From NCBI RefSeq assembly GCF_036850765.1, contig NC_089492.1, forward strand, positions 293,158,590 to 293,222,589: a stretch of DNA of 64,000 nucleotides, written 5' to 3'. Shown piece after piece: positions 11,510 to 22,551 of the stretch. This DNA comes from Saccopteryx bilineata. Lineage: Eukaryota > Chordata > Mammalia > Chiroptera > Emballonuridae. The position numbers and the translations under genes are program-made. Below the pieces are notes generated by a model. That model was not told the origin of the DNA. It searched no databases and saw nothing but the letters and a program-made list of their open reading frames with translations. Each line of letters opens with the position of its first letter. Position 1 is the stretch's first letter.

Positions 11510-11903
11510 ATTTTTTTTTTTTTTCTTACAGAGACAGAGAGAGGAACAGATAGGGACAGGCAGGCAGGGAGAGAGAGAGATGAGAAGCATCAATTCTTCA
11601 TTGCAGCACCTTAGTTCATTTTTTTTTCTCTTTTTTACAAAGACAGAGAATGAGTCAGAGAGAGGGATAGACAGGGACAGACAGACAAGAACGGAGAGAG
11701 ATGAGAAGCATCAATCATTAGTTTTTCATTGCGCGTTGCAACACCTTAGTTGTTCATTGATTGCTTTCTCATATGTGCCTTGACTGCGGGCCTTCAGCAG
11801 ACCGAGTAACCCCTTGCTGGAGCCAGCGACCTCAGGGTCTCGAACCTGGGTCCTCTGCATCCCAGTCCGATGCTCTATCCACTGCACCACCGCCTGGTCA
11901 GGC
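11510..11903 (-). repeat. SINE family B, nested pair
   Basis: A family B copy truncated at about 11622 abuts a second, complete tail-to-head family B copy (11623-11903). AGAAGTGTATTTTT follows again at 11905, so three SINEs share this target. Confidence 0.85.
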
Positions 11904-12689
11904 AAGAAGTGTATTTTTAGATAGGAATTCATGTTTGATTTTACCAAAGCAAAAGAATATTAGTTTAGAGGGTGGATGCTGGATTGTAGAAAAATAGGAA
12001 GAAAGATTGTTAGTGACATTCAGAAACAGTTGTGAAGGATTGAATATAGTTGAGTCATGAGGAGAAGTAGAGATCCTGATAGGACCAGTCTTGTTCTTCA
12101 GAGAGTGATTCAGTGTCCAAATTATGAGATGTTCCTTGCCTCTTGGATTTTCTGGGGCATCATCTGAAGCTAAGATCCTATTCAGCCATTTTTGAAGATG
12201 GTTTGTAATTGTTTTTTTCTCAGGTGTCTGCTTCCAGGTGGGTAGGTCAAGAGAGTCAGCATTTGTGACCTAGGATTCCAAGTGACCTGCTGTTTGTATT
12301 CTATTTTTTATGTGGTGCCATATAGAGTAGGTGTGAGTTCTGAGTAGCATTGACCTTTAGGGCTGGATCATTCTTTTTCCTGTGTGAACATCCCCTACAT
12401 CCTAGGTGTCAGGGGCGCTTGTTCATTCTATGCACTGCTCACAAGTAACGTTCACTTTCAACCCCCTACCCCCTACTGGAGAGTGTGAAACTGGGCTATG
12501 GCGGCCAGATATGCCTTCAGGGCAAATTCACATTCGGTCCAAAAAAGCACTGAAGCTGAAGCCTTTACTGTTTGTGGAATCAGAAATGTTCATGATGAAG
12601 CAGTTTGGTACCTTTCTGTTGAAAATATTTTTTAACTGTAGTAGTGATTTATTTGGGGGTCTTTTTTTAGATGTTGATTTGAAAACATA
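11904..12689 (+). repeat. Diverged duplication unit, forward copy 3, first part
   Basis: Parallels 23.7-24.4 kb and 28.0-28.6 kb, including GCTGTTTGTATTCTATTTTT near 12290. The 130-codon frame starting at 12406 crosses the unit/Helitron boundary and is not conserved in other copies, so it is not called as a gene. Confidence 0.6.
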
Positions 12690-12886
12690 CCTTTATTATA
12701 TGCAGTTTAAGTGTCTGTTTGTTGCCAATAGCTTATTGGTTGCTTGCGTAACTGTACTAGCCAATGGAGTGAAGTTGCCACGGCTGAACGCAAATTGAGC
12801 ATGTCAGGGGGAAGGTGAATATTTGTTTGCATTGGCAATCATCTGTTTTACATAAAAACTACGTCTTAACGTAATTTCTTTTAAGA

Positions 12887-13437
12887 ATGCCTCCTAGAAA
12901 AATACAGCACTGAAGAGGAGAGAAAAGGAGCTAAAGCTGCACAAAAACGGCTTTCTCGACAAAAAGAAACCACTGAGCAGAGAAAGACAAGGCTTGCTTC
13001 AGTCGCAGAGCAAATGCGTCTTTCTCAGCAAAATGAGACTGATGAGCATAGAGAAACAAGGCTTGCCTCAGATGCAAGACAAAAAAGCCTGTCTTGACAA
13101 AATGAGTCCCTTGAACAAAGGCAGGAAAGAAATGCAAAAAAACAACAGAGTAATGCTGACCAAAACGCAAAAAGGATTAAAACAGTTTCAAACGGAGAAA
13201 CTTTAATTTTTGAGCATTCCTCTGGTGACATGAATATTAAATGTGAACACTGTCAGTCCTTAAACTTCAAGTTAGAAACTAATCGATTTGATCATGGCAA
13301 GAAAGGATTTTCTCAATGTTGCAAGTGTGGAAACGTTGTAGTTCCACTAATTGAGAATTATCCACCACTCTTCTGGCATGCCACCTCACAAACTGAGGTT
13401 AAAGATTGGAGCAATTATTATGCTGTTAAGAAATCTT
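12887..13437 (+). pseudogene. Helitron protein N-terminal remnant
   Basis: From MPPRK at 12887 with an early stop and frame change, the reading shows three or four copies of a 23-residue charged motif (for example SQQNETDEHRETRLASDARQ), one in-frame TGA at 13096, then CEHCQSLNF and CCKCGNVVVP as a CxxC/CxxC pair. Repeats of this ETxEQRxtRLASdA type are usual ahead of the Rep domain in animal Helitrons. The frame stops at 13437, near the deletion junction that removed the HUH Rep nuclease. Confidence 0.75.
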
Positions 13438-13857
13438 AACACCAGAAGGGGTCTTTGCAATGGTACAAGACTAGAGGTTCTCCAATTGAAAAATAATGTC
13501 ATAATAACTAAGTCTTTGACTGGCTCCTCTAAAGGTGAAATACATGTCATTCCAAGAATTGATTTGGCTCCATCTCAAACAGGGTTGCCGTTTCAATTGA
13601 GACGTAGACAATTTCCTGTAAAACTTGCCTTTGCTATGACCATCAATAAGTCTCAGGGCCAAACGCTTAAGCATGTTGGCATTTTTTTACCTGAGCCTGC
13701 ATTTGGACACGGTCAACTTTATGTTGCCTGTTCAAGAGTTCGTGAAAGAACGGATGTAAAATTAAAAATAATTGATGGTCCTCTGCAAGCCGAGCTTAAA
13801 AATGATGGAAAGATCTACACAAGAAATGTTATGTACAAAGAGAACTTTGACATGTGA
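13395..13857 (+). pseudogene. Helitron helicase C-terminal remnant
   Basis: An open frame of about 150 codons covers the end of a PIF1-like superfamily 1 helicase. LLRNLN..GLCNGTRL is followed by LAFAMTINKSQGQTL (helicase motif V/VI region) and GQLYVACSRVR. The Walker A and B motifs are absent because the upstream helicase is deleted. This half has no stop codons, so the copy is not very old. Confidence 0.8.
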
Positions 13858-14098
13858 ATTAACATTTTATTATTTAAATCACCTTTATTTATTGAGCTAG
13901 TGGTGGCTCTTAAGAAATGTACCGCCAGTGGTGTCCTTCATTGCATTCCACTTTAAGCAATTAAGCAAGTAGAAGGGGGAAACTCCATGGGGCACTAAGC
14001 AAAGGGGCGTCCTTGCCTCCTGCCCTGGGTAATTCAGTTTGAATTAGCAGACACCTTTGCACAAATCATTTTAATTACAATTTATAATATCTAGAACA

Positions 14099-14131
14099 GC
14101 GGTCATTTTGTATGACCGCCGGGCTTTCTAG
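14099..14131 (+). terminator. Helitron 3' end hairpin and CTAG
   Basis: GCGGTCAT (14099-14106) pairs perfectly with ATGACCGC (14112-14119) around the loop TTTGT. CGGGCTTT and CTAG (14128-14131) follow, and host T comes next. This is the classical Helitron replication terminator. Confidence 0.85.
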
Positions 14132-14277
14132 TTAGTATAATGCTACTGTAATGACCTTGTCTTACAGGTTTGTAGGTGGAAGGTGATGAAAGACACCAAG
14201 ACAGTCCATGGAACTTCCGGGAATCTTCATCAGTAGGAACTTGTTTTATCGTTCTGTGCAGTCATTTAAAAGTCTTT
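14132..14277 (+). repeat. Diverged duplication unit, forward copy 3, after Helitron
   Basis: Continues the host unit. It contains a splice-acceptor-like tract ending TGTCTTACAG at about 14168, paralleled at 2934 and 24469. Confidence 0.55.
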
Positions 14278-14474
14278 TTTTAAAAAAAAAAAAAAACTTT
14301 ATTTATTAATTTTAGAGAGAAGAGAGAGAGGAGAAAGAGAGAGAGAGAAGTGGGGGAGGAGCAGGAAACATCAACTCCCATATGTGCCTTGACCAGGCAA
14401 GCCCAGGGTTTTGAACCGGCAACCTCAGAGTTCCAGGTCGACACTTTATCCCACTGAACCACCACAGGTCAGGC
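14278..14474 (-). repeat. SINE family C
   Basis: Antisense copy. CTGTGCAGTCATTTAAAA flanks it at both ends. Confidence 0.9.
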
Positions 14475-14504
14475 CTGTGCAGTCATTTAAAAAAAAAAGT
14501 TCTA

Positions 14505-14899
14505 GGCCCTGCCCGGTTGGCTCAGCGGTAGAGCGTCAGCCTGGCGTGCGGGGGACCCAGGTTCGATTCCTGGCCAGGGCACATAGGAGAAGTGCCCATT
14601 TGCTTCTCCACCCCCACCCCCTCCTTCCTGTCTCTCTCTTCCCCTCCAGCAGCTGAGGCTCCATTGGAGCAAAGATGGCCCGGGCGCTGGGGATGGCTCC
14701 TTGGCCTCTGCCCCAGGCACTAGAGTGGCTCTGGTCGCGGCAGAGCGACGCCCCGGAGGGGCAAAGCATTGCCCCCTGGTGGGCAGAGCATTGCCCCTGG
14801 TGGGCGTGCCGGGTGGATCCCAGTCGGGCGCATGCGGGAGTCTGTCTGACTGTCTCTCCCCGTTTCCAGCTTCAGAAAAATACAAAAAAAAAAAAAAAA
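14505..14899 (+). repeat. SINE family A
   Basis: Complete copy with A tail, duplication AAGTTCTA, and CGCCCCTGGTGG-type motifs near 14768 and 14790. Confidence 0.95.
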
Positions 14900-14984
14900 G
14901 TTCTAAATGTTTTTGAACATCAGGTTTAATGTTTAGTTTTAGGGTTCTAGTGGAGCATTTATGTATATGGAATATTCCAAGCGA

Positions 14985-15365
14985 GACATGGCTGCAGGAG
15001 GGGAAGAAGGAGAGAGAGAGAGAGAAAGAAAGAAAGAGAGAAAGAAAGAAAAGTGATTGAGGGAGGGGTGGAGAAGAGAGATGGGCATTTCTCCTGTGTG
15101 TTCCCTGGCCAGGAATCCAATTCAGGATACCCACATGCTGGGCCGACACTTCACCACTGAGCAAACTGGCTAGGACCAGTTCCCATATATGATATCTTGA
15201 CAGGGTGGACAAAGCCAGGGATTTCAAACCTGCAACCTCAGCATTCCAGGTGGATGGTTTATCAAGTGCGCCACTACCGGTCAGGCCCCCCCACCCCCCA
15301 CCCAGTAGAACCTGGGAAGTCAGCACTGTGGCCGCTGCTGTATCCACTGAGCCAACCTGGCAGGG
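14985..15365 (-). repeat. Cluster of SINE fragments
   Basis: Contains a family A head half (14988-15176) with an expanded GA/GAAA run, a family C head (15185-15285), and a short tRNA-like end ATCCACTGAGCCAACCTGGC near 15340. Long frames here, including one over 280 codons on the minus strand, are SINE read-through. Confidence 0.75.
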
Positions 15366-15683
15366 TGCAGTTGATTTTTTTGTATTTAGATAGGAGAGTT
15401 ATGTACGAATGTTATTTCTCCTCTACTTAATTTTTTAATTTGCAGTAAATTTTAGGTGATTGTCATGTGTCATCAAGGTATATGACATGCAGTACTGATT
15501 GTTTCATGGTTGTAGCTATGTAAGAGATGAAAAAATTATTAGAGCTAGGAAGGTAAAAGGAAAAAATGAGGTCATGTGAGGTGTTGGCAACATCTCCTTT
15601 GAAAGTTATAAGTCCATAAAGATGAAATAAAGTAGTGACAGCTATGTTTTAATTTTCAGTGAGTTTAGGGCAGGGATGCAAGG
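15366..15683 (+). repeat. Diverged duplication unit, forward copy 3, before L1
   Basis: Parallels 8820-9110. The unit resumes at 23619 after the L1. Confidence 0.6.
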
Positions 15684-16113
15684 TGTAGTGGAAATTCTTT
15701 TTTTTATTATTAATTTATTGTATTTACATAGATTCTAGTGTCCCCCCGAATACATCCTCTCCTCCCCTGTGTTCCCCAGTACATCCTCCCCTGTCCCCCT
15801 CCCTGTAACACCCTCCCCCCTTCCCTCCAGGACTTGCTTTTCTGCTCTCACCATCCTATCACCCTATCATCCCCTTTCCCTCTGTCCGCTTTCCTTCTGG
15901 ATCCTTTGATCCTGCCTCTGTCTCTGTTCTGCTCCTCAGTTCATATTGTTCATCGGATTCCTCAAATGAGTGAGGTTATATGATATTTTTCTTTCTCTGC
16001 CTGGTTTATTTCACTTAACATAATAGTTTCCAGCTCCATCTATGTTGCCGCTAAAAGTAATATTTTCTTCTTTTTCATGGCCCCATAGTATTCCATTGTG
16101 TATATGTACCACT

Positions 16114-16486
16114 GCTTTTTTTTTTTTTTTTTTTTTTTCTGAAGTTGGAAACGGGAGGCAGTCAGACAGACTCCCGCATGTGCCCGACCAGGATCCACCC
16201 AGCATGCTCACCAGGGGGCGATGCTCTGCCCATCTGGGGCACTGCTATGTTGCATCCAGAGCCATTCTAGCGCCTGAGGCAGAGGCCATAGAGCCATCCT
16301 CAGCGCCCAGGCCAACTTTGCTCCAATGGAGCCTTGGCTGCAGGAGGGGAAGAGAGAGACAGAGAGGAAGGAGAGGGAGAGGGGTGGAGAAGCAGATGGG
16401 CACTTCTCCTGTGTGCCCTGGCTGGGAATCGAAGCTGGGACTCCTGCATGCCAGGCCAATGCTCTACCACTGAGCCAACCAGGGCC
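16114..16486 (-). repeat. SINE family A in L1 ORF2
   Basis: Antisense copy with TACCAC..GCTTTT on each side. It has one CACCAGGGGGCG motif near 16209. Confidence 0.95.
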
Positions 16487-16495
16487 TACCACAGC

Positions 16496-16899
16496 TTTTT
16501 TTTTTTTTTTTTTTTCATTTTTCTGAAGCTGGAAACGGGGAGAGACAGGCAGACAGACTCCCGCATGCGCCTGACCGGGATCCACCCGGCACACCCACCA
16601 GGGGCGAAGCTCTGCCCACCAGGGGGCGATGCTCTGTCCATCCTGCGCGTCGCCATGTTGCGACCAGAGCCACTCTAGCGCCTGAAGCAGAGGCCACAGA
16701 GCCATCCCCAGCGCCCGGGCCATCTTTGCTCCAATGGAGCCTTGACTGTGGGAAGGGAAGAGAGAGACAGAGAGGAAAGCGTGGCGGAGGGGTGGAGAAG
16801 CAAATGGGCGCTTCTCCTGTGTGCCCTGGCTGGGAATCGAACCCGGGTCCTCCGCACGCTAGGCCGACACTCTACCGCTGAGCCAACCGGCCAGGGCCC
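16496..16899 (-). repeat. SINE family A, second copy at the same target
   Basis: TACCACAGCTTTT stands before and after it, so this copy used nearly the same site as its neighbour. It has CCACCAGGGGGCG near 16617. Confidence 0.95.
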
Positions 16900-19441
16900 T
16901 ACCACAGCTTTTTAATCCACTCATCCACTGACAGACACTTGGGCTGTTTCCAGATCTTGGCTATTGTAAACAATGCTGTCATAAACATGGGGGTGCATTT
17001 CTTCTTTTGAATCCTCGATGTAGTGTTCTTGGGATATTTTCCTAAGGCAGTTCGATTTTTAAATTTTGAGGAATCTCCATACTGTTTTCCACAGTGGCTA
17101 CACCAGTCTGCATTCCCACCAGTAGTGCAGGAGGGTTCTCTTTTCTCCACATCCTCGCCAGTGCTTAATCTGTGTTGTTTTATTGATGAGTGCCATTCTG
17201 ACTGGTGTGATATCTCATTGTGGTTTTAATTTGCATTTCTCTAATGATTAGTGATGTTGAGCATTTTTTCATATGCCTATTGGCCATCTGTAGGTCCTCT
17301 TTGGAGAAGTGTCCATTCATCTCTTTTGCCCATTTTTTTATTGGATTGTTTATCTTCCTGGTGTTGAGTTTTACAAGTTCTTTATAAATTTTGGTTATTA
17401 ACCCTTTATCAGACATATTGTCGAATATGTTCTCCCATTGTGTGGTTTGCCTTTTTATTTTGTTCATATTGTCTTTAGTTTGATATAGTCCTGTTTGTTT
17501 ATCCTGTCCTTTATTTCCCTTGCGTGTGGAAATAAATCAGCAACTATATTGCTGCGACTGATGTCGGAGAGCTTATTGCCTATTTTTCCTCTAGGGTGCT
17601 TATGGTTTCACAGCTTACATTTAAGTTTTTTATCCACTTTGAGTTCATTTTTGTGAATGGTGTAAGTTAGTGGTCTAGTTTCATTTTTTTGCAGGTAGCT
17701 GTCCAATTTTCCCAACATCATTTGTTAAAGAGACTGTCTTTACTCCATTGTATGTTATCACCACCCTTGTCAAATATCAATTGTTCATAAAGGTGTGGGT
17801 TTATTTCTGGGTTCTCTGTTCTGTTCCATTGATCTATATGCCTGTTCTTATGCCAGTACCAAGCTGTTTTGAGTACAATGGCCTTGTAGTATGACTTGAC
17901 GTCTGGAAGTGTGATACCACCCACTTTATTCTTCTTTTTCAAGATTGCTGAGGCTATTCGTGTTCTTTTTTGGTTCCGTATGAATTTTTGGAATATTTGT
18001 TCTATATCTTTGAAGTATGTCCTTGGTATTTTCATAGGAATTGCATTGAATTTATAAATTGCTTTGGGTAATATGGACATTTTAGTGATGTTTATTCTTC
18101 CTAGCCATGAACACGGTATATGCTTCCACTTGTTTGTATCTTTCTTGATTTCTTTTATCATTGTTTTATAATTTTCTGAGTATAAGTCTTTAACCTCCTT
18201 GGTTAAATTTACTCCTAGGTATTTTAATTTTTTTGTTGCAATAGTGAAGGGGATTGTTTTCTTAATTTCTCTTTCAGACAGATCATTGTTGGTACATAAA
18301 AATGCCTCTGATTTCTAGGTATTAATTTTATATCCTGACACCTTGCTGAATTCATTTATCAGGTCTAGTAGTTTTCTGACTGCGACTTTAGGGTGTTCTA
18401 TGTACAGTATCATATCATCAGCAAATAATGATAGTTTTACTTCTTCTTTTCCAATTTGGATGCTTTATTTCTTCCTCTTGTCTGATTGCTGTGGCTAGGA
18501 CTTCCAGAACTATATTGAATAAGAATGGTGAAAAGGGACACCCCTGCCTTGCTGCTGATCTTAAGGGGATTGCTTTTAATTTTTGCCCATTGAGTATAGT
18601 GTTGGCTGTGGGCCTGTCATAGATGGCCTTTATCATGTTGAGGTATGTTCCCTGTACTCCCACTTTGCTAAGAGGTTTTTTTTTTTATCATAAATGGGTA
18701 CCGAATTTTATTGAATGCTTTTTCTGCATCTATTGATATTATCATGTGGTTTTTGTCCTTCCTTTTGTTTATGTGATGGATCACATTGATTGATTTGCGA
18801 ATATTGTACCAGCTTTGCCTCCCCAGAATAAATCCCACTTGATCATGATGTATGATTTTTTTCATGTATTGCTGGATCCAGTTTGCTAATATTTTGTTGA
18901 GAATTTTAGCATCTAAATTCATCAGGGATATTGGCCTTTAGTTTTTTTTCTTTGTGTTGTCTTTGCCTGGTTTTGGAATCAGAATTATGCTCACCTCATA
19001 AAAGAAGCTTGGAAGTTTTCCTTCCTCTTGAATTTTTTAAAATAGCTTGAGAAGGATAGGAATTAGTTCTTCTTTGAATGTTTGGTAGAATTCACCTGTG
19101 AAGCCATCTGGACCAGGGCTTTTGTTTGTTGGGAGCTTTTTGATAATTGTTTCTATCTTATTTGTTGTAATCGGTCTATTTAGGTTTTCTGATTCTTCAG
19201 ATTGATTTTTTGGAAGATTGTATGGGTCAAGGAATTTGTTTATTTCATCTAGGTTGTCTAGTTTTTTGGCATACAGTTCTTCATAGTATTTTCTTACAAC
19301 ATTTTGTATTTCTGTTGTGTCAGTTGTTATTTCTCCACTTTCATTTCTAATTTTATTTATTTGAGTCCTCTTTCTTTTTTTCTTGATGAATCTAGTTAAA
19401 GGTTCATTGATCTTGTTTACCTTTTCAAAGAACCAGCTCCT

Positions 19442-19844
19442 GGCCCTGGCCGGTTAGCTCAGTGGTAGAGCATCGGCCTGGTGTGCGGGAGTCCCAGGTT
19501 TGATTCCTGGCCAGGGCACACAGGAGAAGCGCCCATCTGCTTCTCCACCCCTCCCTCTCTCCTTCCTCTCTTCGCCTTCCTCTCCACCCCTCCCCCTCTC
19601 CTTCCTCTCTTCGCCTCCCACAGTAAGGCTCCATTGGAGCAGGGTTTGCCCAGGCGCTGAGGATGGCTCTGTGGCCTCTGCCTCGGGCACCAGAATGGCT
19701 CTGATTGCGGCAGAGCGACACCCCAGATGGGTGGAGCATCGCCCCCTGGTGGGCATGCCGGGTGGATCCCAGTCGGGCACATGCGGGAGTCTGTCTGACT
19801 GCCTCCCCATTTTCAACTTCAGAAAAATACAAAACAATACAAAA
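19442..19844 (+). repeat. SINE family A in L1 ORF2
   Basis: The duplication AAAGAACCAGCTCCT flanks it. The CT-rich middle contains an internal duplication of about 50 bp (19556-19612). Confidence 0.95.
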
Positions 19845-20207
19845 CAAAGAACCAGCTCCTGGTTTCATTGATCCTCTGTATTGTTTCTTTTGCCTCTATG
19901 TCATTTATTTCCTCTCTGGTCTTTATTATTTCCTTCCTTCTACTTCCTCTAGGCTTTACTTGCTGTTCTTTTTCTAGTTCTTTTAGTTGCAGGATTAAGT
20001 TGTTTATTTGAGCTTTTTCTAGCTTCTTAAGGTTTCCCTGTAATGCTATGAACTTCCCTCTCGGGACTGCTTTTGCTGTGTCCCACAGATTTTGAGTTGT
20101 TGTATGTTCATTTTCATTTATTTCAAGGAAAATTTTTATTTCTTTCTTGATCTCATTGTTGATCCATTCATTATTTAATAACATGCTGTTTAGTTTCCAA
20201 GTGTTTC

Positions 20208-20390
20208 CAGTTTGGTGGTGTGAGCTGGGAGTCTGTGCATTGTATTTGTTCCTGTTTTGTTTTTTTACTTTAAAATAAGATATGTGCAGTGTGCATAGGG
20301 ATTTGTTCATAGTTTCTTTTATAGTCCGACCCTCCAATGGTCTGAGTGACAGTGAATTGGCCCCCTGTGTAAAAAGTTTGGGGACCCCTG
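20208..20390 (-). mobile_element. hAT-type DNA transposon fragment joined to a stray L1 5' UTR piece
   Basis: On the minus strand the element begins CAGGGGTCCCCAAACTTTTT at 20390 and runs to about 20240. This is a terminal sequence I recognise from bat non-autonomous hAT elements. Directly beyond it, 20208-20239 is a copy of the L1 5' UTR segment found near 845-880 and 23545-23577, although the surroundings are ORF2. The other hAT end is absent. Confidence 0.6.
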
Positions 20391-21110
20391 CCCTAATATA
20401 TGGTCTATCCTAGAGAATGTATCATGCGCACTTGAAAAGAATGTATATTCTGCTGCTTTGGTGTGAAAGGTTCTGAAGATATCTATTAAATCCAGTTGAT
20501 CCAGTGTGTCCCTTAATTCTGCTGTTTCTTTGTTAATTTTCTTTCTTGAGGCTTTATCCATTGATGTTAGTGGGGTATTGAAATCCCCTACTATTATAGT
20601 ATTGCTATTGATCTCTCCCTTTATGTCCATCAAAATCTGCTTTATATATTTAGGTGCTCCTATATTAGGTGCATAGTTATTTATAATGGTTATCTCTTCC
20701 TGTTGGATTGCTTTCTTTATCATTATGTAGTGACCTTCTTTATCCCTTACTATAATCTTTGTTTTAAAGTCTATTTTGTCAGATATAAGTATTGCTACCC
20801 AGCTTTTTTTTTCATTTCCATTTGCATGAAATACTTTTTTTCATCCTTTTATTTTCAGTCTATGTGCATCTTTTGTTTTGAGGTGGGTCTCCTGTAGACA
20901 GCATATGTATGGGTCCTGTTTTCTTATCCATTCAGCTAACCTATGTCTTTTGATTGGAACATTTAATCCATTTCCATTTAAGGTTATTATTGATATGTAG
21001 TTGTTTATTGCCATTTTTTCTTTAAATCTATATTCCTCTTTTACTATATATATATATATTTTTTTTTCCCCCCCACTTTGCTCTGTCTACAACAGGCTCC
21101 TTAACATTTC

Positions 21111-21112
<2 letters not shown>

Positions 21113-21141
<29 letters not shown>

Positions 21142-21442
21142 GAGGCAGAGATAGACAGGGACAGACAGACAGGAACAGAGAGAGATGAGAAGCATCAATC
21201 ATTAGTTTCTCGTTGTGCGTTGCGACTTCTTAGTTGTTCATTGATTGCTTTCTCACATGTGCCTTGACCGTGGGCCTTCAGCAGACCGAGTAACCCCTTG
21301 CTGGAGCCAGCGACCTTGGGTCCAAGCTGGCGAGCTCTTTGCTCAAGCCAGATGAGCCCGCGCGGGACCTCGGAGTCTCGAACCTGGGTACTTCCGCATC
21401 CCAGTCCGATGCTCTATCCACTGCGCCACCGCCTGGTCAGGC
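21113..21442 (-). repeat. SINE family B in L1 ORF1
   Basis: The duplication AACATTTCTT lies at 21103 and 21443. The poly-T tail is 25 nt or more. Confidence 0.95.
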
Positions 21443-22235
21443 AACATTTCTTGAAGCATTGGTTTGGTTGTGATGAATTCCTTGAGTTTTTGTTTGTTTG
21501 TTTGTTTTGTTTTGTCTGGGAAGTTTTTTATTTCTCCTTCCATTTTAAATGGTAGTCTTGTTGGATAAAGTAGTCTTGGTAATAGGTTCTTGTTCTGCAT
21601 TACTTTGAATATTTCTTGCCATTCCCTTCTGGCCTCAAGTGTTTCTGTTGAGAAGTCAGATGTCATCCTTATGGGTGTTCCTTTGTAGGTGATTGACTGT
21701 TTTTCTCTTACAGCTTTTAACATTCTTTCTTTATCTCTTAGCTTTGGTATTTTGATTATATGTTTTGGTGTGGGTCTCTTTGGATTCTTTTTTAATGGGG
21801 TTATCTCTGCTTCTTGAACTTGTGTGATTCTTTCCTGCATCAATTTAGGGAAATTTTCAGCTATAATTTCTACAAAGAGCTTCTCTAGTCCTTGTTCTTT
21901 CTCTTCTCTTTCAGGAACCCCTATTATGTAGATATTGTTTCTCTTCATGTTGTCACAGAGCTCTCTTAGAGTTTCCTTAGTCTTTTTAGTCCTCTTTTCT
22001 TTTAGCTTTTCTGCTTCCATGCTTTCAATTATCTTGTCCTCTAAGTCGCTGATTTGATCCTCTGCTTCATCCGGCCTGCTTTTAATTCCTTCCAGTGTAG
22101 TCTTAATTTCTGATATTGTGTTTGTCATTTCTGTCTGGTTCTTCTTTATGATTTTCGTGTCCTTTTTCATGCTTACAATTTCTTTATTGAGGTATTCATT
22201 AAGACCATCCATTGTAGCTTTGAGGTCCTTTCTTT

Positions 22236-22551
22236 TTGTGACAGAGACAGAGAGAGTCAGAGAGAGGGACAGATAGGGACAGACAGACAGGAAGGGAGAG
22301 AGATAAAAAGCATCAATTCTTCATTGCAGCACCTTAGTTGTTTATTGATTGCTTTCTCATATGTGCCTTGATTGGGGGGCTACAGCAGACTGAGTAACCC
22401 CTTACTCGAGCCAGCAACCTTGGGCTTAAGCTGGTGAGCTTTGCTAATACCAGATGAGCCCGCACTCAAGCTGGCAACCTTGGAGTCTCGAATCTGGGTC
22501 CTTGGCATCCCAGTTCGATGCTCTATCCACTGCACCACCACCTGGTCAGGC
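22236..22551 (-). repeat. SINE family B in L1 ORF1
   Basis: Flanked by AGCTTTGAGGTCCTT and AGCTTTGAGATCCTT. Confidence 0.95.

Larger units (their letters stand above)
12690..14131 (+). mobile_element. Helitron rolling-circle transposon, internally deleted
   Basis: The interior encodes remnants of a Rep/helicase: a charged repeat region, a CxxC pair and a PIF1-type helicase tail. The 3' end is an 8-bp hairpin followed by 8 nt and CTAG, then T. The empty site can be reconstructed from a related copy at 30.53-30.58 kb, where host sequence runs without interruption. The 5' end is placed near 12690 from that comparison, but the expected TC is not clear. Size is about 1.4 kb against roughly 5-6 kb expected for an autonomous element, so Rep and most of the helicase are missing. 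Helitrons in mammals are known chiefly from vesper bats. Confidence 0.85.
15962..21014 (-). pseudogene. L1 ORF2 (endonuclease-reverse transcriptase), broken
   Basis: Starts at ATG 21014. The endonuclease region reads LQETHLKTKDAHRLKIKG, then IINNYAPNIGAPKYIKQ and VGDFNTPLTSMD, and ends with an SDHW motif near 20340. Reverse transcriptase pieces follow at 18.9-18.4 kb ([14 protein letters not shown] near 18840, [19 protein letters not shown] near 18550). The C-terminal domain ends TSLI at 15962. Stops and frameshifts occur throughout, and three SINEs and one hAT fragment interrupt it. It would have nicked DNA and copied L1 RNA. Confidence 0.9.

Noticed and set aside
12406..12798. Plus-strand frame of 130 codons
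   Set aside because: It runs from the array unit into the Helitron, and the other unit copies do not keep it open.
14502..15347. Minus-strand open frame of 281 codons
   Set aside because: It reads through a family A SINE in antisense and neighbouring SINE fragments. Similar frames appear at nearly every family A copy, so it is a by-product of the SINE sequence.
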